From the NCBI GenBank assembly GCA_047495785.1, contig JBLDXI010000024.1, forward strand, positions 1,550,001 to 1,614,000: DNA of 64,000 bases, written 5' to 3'. This DNA comes from Lepidodermella squamata (lineage: Eukaryota; Gastrotricha). A program made the position numbers and the translations under genes. The notes beneath the pieces are model-generated. The model was given only the letters and a program-made list of their open reading frames with translations, was not told where the DNA came from and ran no database searches. Below, piece after piece: positions 20,314 to 35,300 of the stretch (its first letter is position 1; each line of letters starts with the position of its first letter).

Positions 20314-23300
20314 TTAATTGTCTAATTGACAAATGAGCGCCACGCCGCGATTTATCCAGTGTTGCTGCGGGCGGCCATCGATCGGCAGGTTCATGGCGAA
20401 TACGAATTGCGGCGTGTTTTTGCCCGATTTCGCCCGCCCACCAAAGGACGCGCGCGCCGTTGTTCGGTAGACCGGGCACACGTACGCTGCCATCGGCTTG
20501 AATTGCGCCACTTCACCGGGTTTCAGCCATATCTGAGAAAAATTAGCGGACAATAAATTATAAAAAAATGGCAGGGCTGATCAAGAGGTCTACTAACCAC
20601 TGGCATAGGATCGTACAGCACATTAGGCTCGCTTTCGACCAATATTTTTGACGCGCGAGACCAAGCTGCACCCTCGAGATACAGGCCGTCAATGTACGCT
20701 CCACTGGTCTGGAAAATTGCAGTTAAAAATTAGAAAAAAAACATTGAAAAAATGAAAAAAATGCATTTAGCACCATAGGACATTCCAAAAATGTCCCTTT
20801 CTGTTTTTCGACAGGTCTATTTCGGCTTATCGTTTCTATTTTTGAAATTTATCCCAATTTTCTCTCAATTGAAAATGATAAAATTCCCTAAAATGCCAAA
20901 AAAAATCATGGATCAGGGTGACACATTTCAAGAAAAATATAGGACCACCCTGCAATGTGAGGCATCTGCAGTGGTTTCAGAGGTACATAATTGCGTGAAT
21001 GGAAAATTAAAAAAAATTCCAAAATAAAATTTTGAAAATGTTTACCGCATCACGTTTTCGAATCATTTTCAAATTCGAAGATTACTGAATTTTTTGAAGA
21101 TCAATTTGTTGAAATGACTAAAAACGTCATAAGCCAGATTAGACAAAAAATTCAATTTTAAAATTTGAACTCCCAAAATTGAGGTCCCAGGACTAAATTT
21201 AACCTTTTAACCCTATTTTCGATTTTTTCCAATTTCGAAATATTTCCTTCCTTGATCGATGCTGATCGATCTTGATCTGGTACCCGAAAGTATGTAGACA
21301 TTTTTCAAATTCCGGCTTCCAAGACTTGTAATATTGGAAAAATCACTAATTTTTTAAATCGATATTTGGAATCAATATCGATACACGCAATAGTAAGATA
21401 TATCGGTTAGGAACAAATTGAGATTCGAAAGAGAACTAGAAATCTCTTATTTTAGAGGAAATTAGTGCTGGAAGCTTGAATTGAGCACCCTAAATCAGGT
21501 CCAATATGCCGAACCCGACAAATTATATTTTCATTGGAAAAATTTCGAAAATACTTACCGCTCTTCGATTGATATCAGCCTTATTTCCCATGAAATCGAA
21601 CTCGAAACCAACGTCCGATATCGATTGCTGATTGCGCCTCGCGTGATTCTGCCGAACAGCCGTTAGAAACGACTGAGTGAAGAAAAAGCTTGATATCCAG
21701 AAAACTTTCGGCATTCCCTCACTGATCCAAGTTTTGAAAAATTCAACCCGAGCAAGCAGATCAGTTACATAGCTACCCAGCGCCCGCATGGTCGGGTACG
21801 AATTTTTCAACCACGAAGATGGAACTCGACTCGTGAGAATCGCCTCTGAAACTTCCTCCAACTCGACTGACATGACAATTTTGCCTTGATAAGCCTTATT
21901 AAGCTCGGTTAGCGACTTCCGAATAACAGCGATAAGCTGGTTGTATCGCGTGATTTCTTGAATCAGAACGCCATTCAGCGCCTCCTCGTAACGAATCGGG
22001 TATTGCTGTTGAATTGCAGCGATTCGAAATTCGACCGGTATTTTTGACAGCATGTCAGAGGACGTTTTCATTGCCATTGCCACTTGCACTTTGTTGTCAT
22101 TATGTCGACCTGAAGCAGTGACAACTTCGCGCGGTAATGTGAGGAGGATGTCGGCGAAAATTTGGTTGATCTCGTTTTTCTGGCGCAGGACATTCGAGTT
22201 GTCGTGCAGGCCGAAGTAGTCGGGTGTTGCGAAGCGGGGTTGGGCTCGAATCGCCTCGACAAAGGCTGAGTGCTCTAATGATTCAGGAACTGGGCAGGTA
22301 CCGCTTTCGGTTAGATGGTACCCAGGGACTGAGAAAACTTCACTGCAGAAGTACTTGTGAAACAAATTTCCTAACAAACGCCGATCCCAATCGTCCGTCA
22401 CTCGATTTCCGTAGTAACAATTGCCTGAAAAAATATTATTTTAAATCAGAAATTCACGAGAAGCGGGAAAATTATTGAAAATCCCATTTTGCGGAGTAAT
22501 TGGAAATTTTTAATATAAAAATTAATATTCATCGCATCGATCCGAAATAAAAAATTTAAATTTAAATTAAAAAAAAAATCGCAATTTTAAGTAATTTTTC
22601 AATTTTTAAGAATTTTCCAAGGCACCACGATTAGCAATTTTCGGCTCATTTTCTGCATATTTTTCTACTTAGATGAGACGCAATGAATATAAAAAAATTA
22701 CAATGTGGCCGCTAATAACCGAAAGGGGTGAAATTTTTGTCGTTTTGAGATTTTGATCGCTTTTATTATGGGGATTTTGCGGGGTTTCCAGCCTTTTAAA
22801 AAGAATTGGAGCATACTCAAGGTTTGGAAAATGAAATTTTTGAAAAAAACGGCAAAGCTCAGAATTGTTATTATTTTAAGGTCACACTTTACGAATTTTT
22901 GAATTTTTGTGGGAAATTCGATAAAATTCGAAAAATTCACGGTGAATTCGGTCATATATTCTTCAATTCCGACTATTTTTCTACCAATTTTCACTCACTT
23001 TGCAAATAAATATTTAGCTGAAAAAATATAGGACTTACTGATTAAGTAGGTCAAAGCTTCAATTGGTGGATTATCCGGAAATTCGTTAATAAAACTTTGC
23101 AGTTGATTGACAGAAATTCGCAGATCCGAATCGTTGAAATCATAGCGCACATTCCACCCGATCGGGCCGAATTTCCGCCTGATTTGAATGACAGCATGAA
23201 AGAAAACCAGGCCATAGAGCAGGCGTTTAAACACCTCAGGCCGGCGGCTCGACTCGAAAACCGCCTCATCCGACACAACCGGGTTGGCTACGTACGACTT

Positions 23301-26300
23301 CAACATATTAGCCCGTAGGGTCATCGGTGAATCATCGATGATTTTGACCCCGTTTTGCAGTATCGTAACCGGGAAATCATTCGACGGGAACGTTGTTAGC
23401 CAAAGCCGAAAATTTTGATTCACCTTCGATTTATCGAACAAAATTGTCTCGAAAATTCGCTCGAGCTCAGGCAGCCAGGTCGGGGCGAGATGGCAGTTTT
23501 GAAGCACGACCCAGTTGCCGGTCTCAATGCCTGTCATAATCGTCCGTTCCGCGATCGGACCTTGACCCCGACCTAACGAAACCGAGGTCAATTGTTCGCT
23601 CGATAGGCCATGCTGAGCCGCTAACTTCGCAACAGTCATCATCGGGTCAGAACCGGGTGATAGAATGAAAATCATCGGAGCTTGCGGGGTCGACTCTTCA
23701 AACACCCTGACCAGGTCGGACGGGGGTGGCTCGACGTAAGTCGGGCCTAGACTCTGCGTGACATAGGCTCGCATCGACGATAGCAGCCGTTCTGGCTTGA
23801 AAATTCGATAGATGATCATTTTTTGAAAATCACTCAAATTTTCGTTGAATTTATGCGGAATCGGCTCGCAGCTTTCGGTCTCGGGCGTGATGAATTTCTG
23901 CCACGCCAATTTATTTTCGCGAATATGCTCGACAAAACCGTCGAACGCGGGCAATTGCGCCGCCCGCAACACCTCTTGCCACATTTTTTCGGAAATAAAT
24001 TCCGGAGCCGGGTTTCGAGTCGTGTTATCAATTGTATAGCCGCCACTTAGTAAGAACCGCCACTCAGCCGGGTTGATTTTCCCGGCGGTTATATCCAAAT
24101 TAGCGGCTAATAGCAGTGAAAATACGATTTTATCCTTTTCGAACAGCGAGTTGGACACGCTTTTGAAAACGTTGTCCGCAAAATGTTTGTTTAAGGCTGC
24201 GATTCGTTCCTCGAGGTTACTCGACTGCGGCGCGTTACGAATCGATTTTTTGAACATGCTGATCAACCAGGTCAGCCGATGTTGATACATGTGGTTTATA
24301 CTAGCGAGGCTTGACACGGTGAAGTAGATGGTACTGCTGTACAGAGCCACTGGAGCGTAACCGTTTCGAACCGAGTCGATTTCCTTCTCAGTTTCGACTG
24401 AGGCCTCGTTTTCGGTGGAAATTTTCGATTTTATTACATCGCCTGATGTCATTAAATCAATAGCGGCGCCGTCCTCGAGGATGTTACCCTCTGATGATGA
24501 GAGAATTTCTAAGATTTGATCTTCGATTTCTTTAAGGCGGCGTTTGTTCGCAGCAGCTTCGACGATTAACGTGTTTTTCTTCTCCTCAAGGTCGGGTTTT
24601 TCCAACGCGACTACAATGCCCAACATCTGATGCTGAAGGGCGTCAGGGGTAATCCGGAAATTCACAAGAGTCACCTAAAAAATAAAAATATTATTAGTAT
24701 AATCCAAAAAATTAAATTGAAATTTTCATTTGAGTTCTTTTCAATTTTTTTGAAATTGAAATTTTTAATTAATTTTTTTCCATTTTTTAATTAAATTTTT
24801 CAATTTTAATTTTTTCAATTAATTACCTTAATTGCGACTTCAGGCATGAAGAGAGGATTTCTCAATCGAGTTGTCATGTAAAATCGGAAATCTTTCGAAT
24901 ATTCGACTTGATGATCGCCGATCCTGATATATTCCGCCGAGTTTTGCCGATAAACCGCCTTAAGAAGTAGTGGCTCCAGAACAGGATCCAACTCCTCGCC
25001 AACATTTTCCAGCAAACAAGGCGTGCCGAATTGGATGCAAGTTTCCAGCGTTTGCAGATAACTCGGGTCTGAAATTTTGATGACGGCTAATCGGTTCGAT
25101 TTTTCAATGTTCCTGATCCATCGATTTGCTTGGCCTTGCGGGTCGATGATCAACGGCCAGCGGCTGGCATGTTTGATTATTAAGCCATTTTCGGTTGAAA
25201 AACTAAATAACAATGAAACATTGAAAATTTTAGAATTTTTCTCTCATTTTTAAAGACTTACTCATCAACAGGAAGGCCGTTCAAGTGCCAATCACGAATC
25301 TTTAGAGGATCTCCGATTACATCTATCAGGTTAAATTTTGGCGAGCAAGGTATGCCGAGGTCGATAATCTAAATATTTAAATTAAAAATAAAGAAATTAA
25401 AGAATATTTGCAAATAACCCACCCCAAATTTAGGGACCCACTACTAGATTTACCAAAAATATTGCTTTGCGAGTTTCACTTTTCCATAGAATCTAAATAT
25501 TGTAGGTATATGCCTTAAAGATATTGATTCCAAGTATCGATTTAACAAATCAATGGTTTTTCCGATATCGAAAGTCTTCACAGGAAAAATTGAACATTTT
25601 TTTGCTTAGCTGACGGTGTAATTTAAAATATAGAATCCTAGGATCATCAGTAGGGATCAAGAAAAGCGAAAGCTAAAATTAAAAACAATCGGAAAAAATT
25701 GATGGACGATTCAATTTTGAGCTGGAACCTCAATTTTATTGGTGCAAATATTCACCCCCTTCATAATTTTATGGAAAAAAAAATCAATCAAATTATGAAA
25801 AGTTTACCCTTTTGTGCCAATCGGCAACTGCTTGCCCGCGATATTCGTGTGAAAAGCCGCCAAGATACGTAAAAACCGCGACCGAGAGCAGCGAATCACC
25901 AATCGCGTAATCATAAGTCCGCGACAAATCATCGATAATCTCCAACCACCGCTCTTTCTCCCCACCCAATCCGGCAATCAACTGCTCAGCACGCGAGATT
26001 TTCAAATGGCAATTGTCGATATTTGATTCCAACTTCAGCTTCTCATCAACCTTCGCTTGATATTGAGCTTTTAAGGTGGCCAGTTTTTCTTCAAGAACTT
26101 TCATTTCCGCCCGCTTCGCTTTCAATTTCAACGTTTGTTCCGCTAATTGCTCCTCGGCTTGTTTCAGGCTTTTCCGCCTGGGAGCGATTGACGTCGCAAC
26201 TCGATCGTATTGCTCCATAGCCCGGACCCATTTGCATAGACCTTCACAGGCCGACGATACATTTTTAATAGCATTCGGGTCAAATTCCGGATTCGCAACA

Positions 26301-29300
26301 TATTTTTCGCGAATAGTTTTGATTATCGACGCCGGGATGTTGTCTTTGTTGTAGTCACGTAGGGTGTCTAAAAATTTCATATCACTCAACATGCGCTTCG
26401 CTTCCGGCCAGTAGTCTTCCGTCGTTTTGCCGTTCTCGTCCTTAACCTTCGCCGGTTTAATCCCTCGCATCACGCAAATAGCTTCCATGACAAGCCGCAC
26501 GCCAGCCGGTGGTTTCTGCATGGTTTTAATAACGGTAATATGGCTGGAATTCAGGGTGTTCAACGCAGCGATGGCCGCGTTAAGCGCAGGCAACGCGTCA
26601 GCGAGCGCGTTTTCACACTCCTCCTTAATCGTGCGCGCCTCCTGCGCGCTTTGATTCGCCGCCGCCTCATCCGCCTCGACAATCGCCTTTTTCGCCTCAA
26701 CCTGCCGCGTTTCCGTCTCGATAACAGCGATAAGCTCGTTCGTCTCGCGAGTCGTGCGCTCGAGAAGCGGCGGGATTTCGCGCAGTTCAACGCGCATCAG
26801 GTCGATTTGTTTACCGGAAGCTTCGACGCGTTCCAGCCCCATGGCGTACCGCTCTTTCGCCGCTACAACCTCATACTGCCGTTTTTCGACGAGGTTTTTG
26901 AACGATTTCAGCAACTCGAGGAAGTACGTCGGCGTGACGTAGATGCGGCTTCGCGTGATTTGCCAGAATTTTTCAGCCATCGCCACGACTGATTTGTGAA
27001 TTTTGTCGCACATTACAACGACGTTATTTCGAATATTTGACGGCATTTCAATGGCTTCCAGCTGCCGATTTGCAACCATTTCGAAAGCATCGTCCGGCCA
27101 CGGTCGGAACCAGTCGAGCGTGCAACAGGTGATAATGTTCGGGAACCGGCGGATTCTGCTTCGAAACGCATCTCCGACCGGGCTGAAAGCCAGTACAATG
27201 TGGAGGTGTTGACGAATTCGGGAGATGAAAAGGCCGTATAGTTGAGCTGGTGAAAGGTCCACTGAGGCTTTCTCTTCGTTCGCAACCACTTGCATCTAAG
27301 GAAAAGAAAAGGAGGAAAGATATAGACAAAAAATTTGAAAAATTAAATTTGAGGCTCATGAGCAAGATTTTTCGAAAATATGGTTTTCCCACTTTCGCGT
27401 CATCTTTCGAATCCCTATTATTCTCTTTTCAAGCCCAGCCGTTAGATCTCGCTATTACGCGCATTTTGCGCTCTCGGTGGTTCGTTTACGAGTCACACTT
27501 CAGTCTCTAGAGCAAATATCGATTCCAATTATCGATTTTCCAAATCAGTGATTTTTCGATAAATTTTAACCCAATTTTTGCGATGGAAATTTGTAGACCT
27601 ATTTGAGATGATTGCCTAATAAAAAATTTCGCTTACATTTTCCATGATATCCTTCTTCTCCTCGCCTTCGAAAATTCCAGGTAAATCGCCCGAACTCAAC
27701 AGAACACCTATATCTTCCAAGAAAACATCCTCCTGAAATGAAAAAAGATCGATAATTACGTGGAAAATTAAGGAAAAAGGAGAAATTACAAGGCTTTCTT
27801 CGAAACCAGTTGGCTTCTGTAGACAGTCCAAGGGGAAGGATCAGGAGTCAGAGGAAAGAAAGAAGAAAAATCGATTAGTTGGACAGAAATTCAACGAAAA
27901 ATTATCAAAATTGCCTTGATTTGATGATCGGTGAAAATGAAAACCGTATGTTTGCCTTCATCGCCAGTTCGCCGAAGCAGCCGCCTTAAACTTTTCCGCC
28001 ACTCGCTCAAGCTGAACGTTTTTGTTATTTCAACCTGAAACAACTCGTAGCCAGCGATGAAGGTCGCTAATTTCGCCAAACTCTGCCGGCCCGAACCGCC
28101 CATTCCTACGAGAAGGCAGTGGCCACCAGGCTGTTTAAGGACCCGGCTTATCCTGGAAATGTGTTCAATCGCAAATCGGAACATGACCAAGGGCATGGGA
28201 GTTTTAGTCGCTGCGTTGTAGTCGTCGACAAATCGCTCCATTTCTTCCTGAGCTTGCTCAAGGTCTAGGATTTCGTCGTACTCGGCATCACCCTCGCCCG
28301 CGTTCATGCAGTCGTTGAACATGAGCGAGCGCAGATCATCGTCGGTTATTGTAAGGCCCTTTTGTTTGATGAGGTGGGAAAAGACTACGTTGAATTTCTC
28401 GCCCATGATGCGCTGGCTGATATCCTTGACGGCGGAGAACAGCGCTTCGCGATCACTGTCCTCTGCAAGCCGGTCGTAGAATACCCGGTACACTTCATGG
28501 ACCCAAAGGCGAGTTATCTGATGAAAAAGAACATCTTCCGTTAAATTTCAAAAAATTTTGGATTTTTTTCAATTTAAATTCAATTAAAAAAATTAACATT
28601 TTAATTTTAAAATTCAATAAATCAAAATTGGAACAGCTGAATTCATCAATCAGCCAATTCAATTTATAAAAATTTTTTCCGAAGCTGAAGCTACTTACTT
28701 TTCCGCGACCCTCCTCTCCGGCGAAAATAGCGCCCTTTGCCAGAAGTAGGCCTTTTACGACTCGAGCAAAGTCCTGAAGATTGAAGACGTAGTGAGCTTT
28801 TTGCGGCGTTGGTAAAAACGTCAGAGTTGAGAATTTATAGACCTCCAGCGTGCCTTTAACAAGAAGCTGGACATACGACCTGACCGTGCTTGGGAAGCCA
28901 CGGCTGAAGTGATTTTCAAGAATCGGCGTGAAAATACTGGCGATCATGTCTTCAGTGAACGGCTCGATTGCAAGAACGTTAAAATGCCGCAAGAAGCGCG
29001 GTGAAATCTCGCGCTGGTTGCTGTCTGATGTCGTAAGTGAGGCGCAGAGTGTTAGGCCGGATGTTTGAAGCATAGTTGCATCTCGGGCGTCGAATACGTA
29101 GGAATGATCGATGAGTTGGCGTAACAGCTCGATGGGAGGCTGATCGCCGAATGCGTCGTGTTCCGGCATTCCAACGTCATTTATGAACATTATCATCTGC
29201 TTATTGTGGCTGGGGGTATAAACGCCGTCCCTCCTACAAGTAAAAAAAAAGAAGGAAAAATTATTAAAATTGTACAAAAATCCTCCTTAAAATTTAATTT

Positions 29301-32300
29301 ATTTATTAAAATTAAAATTAAAAATTAAAACCAGGAGATGAATTTTCAAAATTTTTGCGGCTCAAGTGATAACTTATGGAGAAAACAAAAAAACATGCGT
29401 GATTTTCCTTCCTCATTATCTTGAAAGCAATCATGTTTTAATTAAATTATTCGAAAAATGACGTGTGAATGGAAAACAATAACGACTTTGGACTTTGTAC
29501 TTCAGAATTTTTAGGGTAGAACGTTAGAAAAATTGTTAGAAAAAATGTGCACAAATTATTCCATCTCATCGGCATTCGTGGGACTTGAGAATCCAGGTAA
29601 AAAATCGATTTTCAAAACGGTGAAAATAATTAAAAGAATAAAAAAACTAATTTTCTGGATTTTCTTAAAAAATCTAAACAAATTTCAAAGACGAATTTTA
29701 ACTAGGCCGCTGCATATGCAAATGAGCGTCAACAATGACTCGCTAATTTTCCGAGTTCAGCCAAACGCGTTTCAAATTTCGAAATATCTCGTTAAACTAG
29801 ATAAATTCGAAAAAATTTCAGGAAAATCAGGAAATTTTGGTTCAAATTTTAGAATTGAAGGCTGATTTTTGATCTCCAAAAACCAAAGTTTCCTCTCAGC
29901 GTTTGAAATTTGGTGCCCACTGAAAAACATTATTATAATTTTTCTACTCACTTTTTCAATTTCGAAAATATGATATCTTGAATTTGCGTTGGGCCAGTTT
30001 TAGCCAGCAATGACATTGAATGTCCGATGAATTTCGCCGCATCCATCTTGAGCAAATAATTCGAGATAACCACCGTTTTACCGGTACCCGACGGCCCGAC
30101 AAACATGACTGGTTTATGCGCCGACAACAGCTTTTGAAGGAAAAAGTTCTGCCGAACAGTTTCAACGGTTTGAACGAACATCTCCACGCCGGAAGCTTTA
30201 CGTTCGCTCGCCATAACTGCCGGGGCGATAGGGTCGATCATACTATTCCACGGCAGCCAGTCGTTGTACGGCATTTTCGGTTGGAAGAAAAAGTCGAAGA
30301 TGCGATTGCCGTTTCGAGGGAAACAGCAACTCCTCGGCATCATCAGACCAGGCGGTCTTAAGCAACTCGGGTTCGAGCCTTCGGTTAAATCTCGGAAAAA
30401 TTCGTCGAATTTCATGCGGGAAACAGTGTCGAGGGTCGCGCCAACTGTCCAAACCAGGGAAAACAGGAACTGGCAAACCAAACCTTGGTATTGCGATTCG
30501 AGTTTCCTATCGTTCTTCTCAGCCATTATTCTAGCAAATTCCTGCTCTGTCATGTCTTCCATATTGTGAATGACCCCATCTTCCTCCTCCATTTGGCCAA
30601 ATCGAATTTCATAGACCAAGACCTCGTAAAGTTTAAGCAGGCTCTGGACTAGATGCATCTTCCCGCATTTCAAATAATGATGGCCAGACCTAGCGATGTA
30701 AGCGAAACACGCCGGTACTAGCCATTTACTCAACAAATTAATCGCTTTTTCATGTTCCGGCGCGAATTTTTGACTAGCGATCCATGTTGTGATCAAAGTT
30801 TCGTAGCCGAGATGCGACGGGACCATGAAAACAATCCCGCATCGGCTTATTGTAGCCGGGCTCGCTTGAACTAGATCTCGAGTCTCGAAAATAATTGTCT
30901 GTTTCTCGCTTAGAGTCAGCACTTCCCCGGTATTAAGGCAGAGTTTCCTATTATCGTCCAAAACTGTGTTAATATTTTCCGCCCAAATCGAGTCGATAGG
31001 TCCGTCGAAAATCATCCATTTCCGCTCGCTCGAGTTTTCTTTCGAAAATTCTCGAAAGGCCTTAGTCAAAACGCCGTCGGTCCATTCCCTAGAAATAGGA
31101 TCATGCTTCCCGTAGAGGTGTTGAATGCTACAAGCTTTAGGATTGATGAACCGATATCTGACAGGGTGCTCGTCTGGGGTTTCAGCCAAAGCACTCGCGA
31201 GGGTTTTAATTGCCGTAGTTTTCCCACTAGCAGGCGCTCCAACGATGATTATCCCATGTTTAACCTGAATTAGCCGGTACAATTGCGAAATTTTGTTGAC
31301 AAAATACGGCAGGGGTTGTAGGCCGAGTTTCGGTAGAACGGCTTCAACTGTCGCCAGCAAATCAGCATTAACACTCGGGAAGTAATTAACCCCCGGGAAT
31401 AGATCGGTAATAATTCCATTGAAGATTTGAACATCGTTCGGGACAAGTTTCGGCAAATTGAAGTCAATTATCGAATTCAGCACCACCTGCTCGTCAGATT
31501 CAGCCGGGTCGAGGAGGCGGAGCGCCCCAGCCGCCATTAAGCAGCTCTTGATCGATCTGAGCCCGAACTCGTAGTGATTTTGTTCGGAAAACTGCTCGCC
31601 GAAAAGTCGGAACGTATCGACCAGCTTTCGAGCAACATTTCGAGCATTCGAAAATCCCATTGAATGCAACGCAATCTCGGCGATTATTTCGTTATCTGGC
31701 ACGACCATGGCGATGGATCGAAATAGGACCTTCAGATTATCAGGCAGGTCGTACCGGCAGGCATAGGACGGGTTCAGCGTGATGAAAACCGTGCAAGTCG
31801 GGTTCAAATTTAAGGAAGATCCTTCGAAATTGAAAATCGGCGATCTCTCCGCAATTGCCCTTTGCAGTGTTTGAATTTGCTGTGCAATTACAGATAACAC
31901 CTCGATGTGAATTCGATTGAAATCGTCGAAGCAGATCCAAGCGCCTAGCCTGGCGAGGCCCTTGAAAAATTGGCCAATAACCTTGTGATTTAGACCCTCC
32001 GAACAGTTGTAGACAACACATTGCTTCGCGAAAGCTTTCGCCAGGTCTTTACAAGTTTCAGTCTTCCCTGTACCAGCCGGGCCTTCTAACGCTCCGCCTA
32101 AATGAAACCTCATCGCAGTCATTATCGTCCTATGGCAGCGTTCTGTCAAAGGGGTAATGACTAGCCGATAGGTATTTCCAAGATATTCATAGCTATAAGG
32201 CAGGTTGGCCGTGATCATCCTGACTTGAACGCTGTTATCCTCAGGCATGACGTAGTATTGAAGTTGAGCCAGCCAATCGAAATCATTCAAATCGGAACAG

Positions 32301-35300
32301 TCCTTATCCTGTAAACAGGCCAAAACATCGCGCCAGTGCACTCCAAGCACGATTAACGAGTACAAAGTCGCTCGAAAGTGGGCTGAAATCGGCTCAGTCA
32401 TAGCTTTTCGAATCCTTTCAACGCAATTATCGACCAATCTCGAGTATTTCGACGAAATAATCGCTAGATTAGTTTCAGATCTCGTTATAGCCTTCAACGT
32501 ATCTGCCGTCCATTGAATCGCGAGGACAGTCAAACAAATCTGGCCCGGGTGGGTTTGAAGCCAGGTTAGGAAATCGTTCGCCTGGTAGCTACTAATCGCA
32601 TCGTCCATCTTAACGCGTAAAATGTGCCGCATGTTGGTTTCAACCTGCTGTAGCCACACCTCGACCAGGCCATTTGCTAGCTCTGGATTGATCAACTCGT
32701 CAAATGCAACACATTCGCCGTGGGAACTTTCCATTCCAATGATGATCTTCTCCTCGTTGAAGGTCAGGCGGTACAGGCCTTCGAAGACCTTCCGCAAATG
32801 AGGCTGGACCTGTAGCGGGTTCAGGATTTCGCTCAGGATATCGAGCAGCTCATCGTCGGATAGGAAGAAGAACTGCGGGAAGAACATTCGCTTACCCTCG
32901 AGGTACTCTTGAAGTCGCCGAGCTACAGTGCTGAGTTGCTTCTCAGCGGCTCGAAGCTTCTCGAGAATATTTTCCTGGGACAAAACGATTAAAGCTCGCG
33001 GGTTGACGATTGATTGCAACAGAATCTCCCGCCAACTTTCGTCAACCTCCTGGAACATCCTCCCCTCTTCCGGCATTTGATTCCTAATATTTTCCGAGGT
33101 GAAAATCGAGACTAGGTAAAGCCAAGATGACTGGACGTGGAGCCACGACTCCATTATCGCAGTCATATGAACCAACTTTTCGTCCCATTCGTGAATTTCC
33201 TGTTGGAACGGGCCGATATAGGGCGAACCTTTGATTGCCAATGTCTTCAAAGCGTGATCGTCCAACATTGTTTGAACCTCGTCGATTGAGGTTAAAATCG
33301 ATACGCCAGTTTGTTTGTACGGGACAAATTCGAACCTCATATTCTCCCAATCGGTCTTCATCTTGACAATCGCCTTTTCCAGGGCGAACTCAACAGTAGC
33401 CTGGGCTGAGACCTCTTGAAGGATCGGTAGATGTTTCTCCAGTCCCTGCTGAATTATCGTGGTAAGAGTCACGTCATCATTCAGCTCGATTCTAAACCCG
33501 ATTTTTTTGTGAATCGTGTTCCAGTGACGTTCTTTCAGGCCAGGGTTGCAAATCGCGGAGATTAGCGGCAAGTCACGTTTGACCTTTTCCAGCTTCGACT
33601 TGACGTTTTGAGCAACCTTGAACGGGGCTTTTGTGTCGTTTTTCGAGAAGATTTTCAGCAATTTGTAAACATCTCTCCACAACGAGTCGACCTCTTCCTC
33701 GACCTTCCCGGAATTCACCGCAGTTACAGGTCCACTCATCCACATTTCATTCTTCCGCTGAAAGGTCAAAGCAAGGTTCCAGAGCTTGTCATACGGCTCT
33801 TTCCTCATCTGGAGTTGCATCAGCTGGGTGAAGGGAGATTGCTCAGAGGATTGAAGCAGGACTTCCTCGTGATTAATCGCCTTCTTTTCTTCCGTCATTT
33901 GTTCGATTTGTTTATTGAGCTCGTGAATTTCCTCGACAATCGTCTGAGCCTCGCTGACCCGATCCTTTTGCGTGTATTCCTTAATCCGCTTCGCAAACGC
34001 GTCCAACTGCTCGTTGAACGCCTTGCGCCGCGCGACCAGGTTAACATTAGCCTGTTCGATCAGCCTAGTCAACATGTCTTCAACCTGAGCAATGATCGGC
34101 TTGATCTTATCCGGCCAATTGGTCGTATTCGTGATGAGTTGAAGCTGGTCCTTTTCCAGCAGCCGGTAGTCGTAGAGAAAAATCACATGCTCCACGGCTT
34201 TTCGCACCATTTCAGCTTTCATCCTAGCCAGCTCGGACTGGTTCAGATCGTCGATGTAGCTCTGCAGCGAGATGAAATCGTCCGTTGTCTCGATTTTGCC
34301 CAACAATCGCCGCGTCATTCTCTCGTACTGTTGGCACGTTGAAGAGCATAGGGCTAGCGATTTTTCTGTAATGAAATCTGTCAACTGATCTGCGTAACTA
34401 TTCGCCCGGTTTAACAGCCACGTGTTGATACTAGCGCAGTCGAGCTGGAAAAAGTTCATAGCAACGGATTGAGGCAGTTTGACGGTTGAATTCGCTATCT
34501 CTTGAAATCGAACTATTTCAGCCCCGATTTCTTGGAGGGAGTGATTTTTCGCTAGAAAATTCACGATATGAGCTTCGGCCTCGTCGCCAGAAATGAAATC
34601 ATATTCGTTATAAATGCTCTTGTAACGCCTAGGCCCCATTGTGTTGGCGTTTATCGACATAGAAATCGACTTTTTGACCCTGGAAACGACTGTCTCCCAA
34701 TGCCGAACTGCCCGGATGTACTTGATCTTCAACCCCTCAACAACCTGGAATAGCCGAAATTCGATTCTCGGCAGCGTTTGAACTGAATCGATCAGTCGAT
34801 CGACAATTTCCGATAACAGCCGATCGAATTCGCCGAAACCTGGAGTTATCGTGTAAATTCGCTTCCCTTCACTCATAGTTGGAGCGTTCAGGGTGATTGA
34901 AAACGGAACAGGCCGGACTGGTTGGAACCGAGCTGCAAATACGTCGAATTCGCCTTTGTAAGAATTTCCATTTATGTACTGCTCGACCCAGATTTTAAAA
35001 TTTCTCAGGGTATTTTGCAAAAATTGGCGAAGACAAATTGCCATAACGGAGGCGATGGCTGCGAATGATTTATCCAGCTTAACCTGGCGCATTTCCGGCA
35101 ACCCGCTCGGCATCATTCGCTCGATTTCATCGCGGTGTAAATGCACGATTTGGCAGCAGTCTTCGATCCATTGATCGTTGAGAATCGCCACATTTTCCGT
35201 GATTGACTGCTCGACTTTGGCGACGAAGTCAAGCAAAGCCATTGGCATGTCCTTTTCAAGAGATTTCATGTCGAAAAATAGGAAAGAGCCGTACTTCGCC

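Noticed and set aside
26540-26992. 150-codon plus-strand frame rich in Arg
   Set aside because: Antisense shadow of the dynein A coiled-coil stalk; composition follows from the codons on the other strand.
33608-34342. 244-codon open frame on the plus strand
   Set aside because: It lies exactly opposite the long dynein A exon, whose protein aligns with dynein B; the plus frame has no start context, domain or splice partner.
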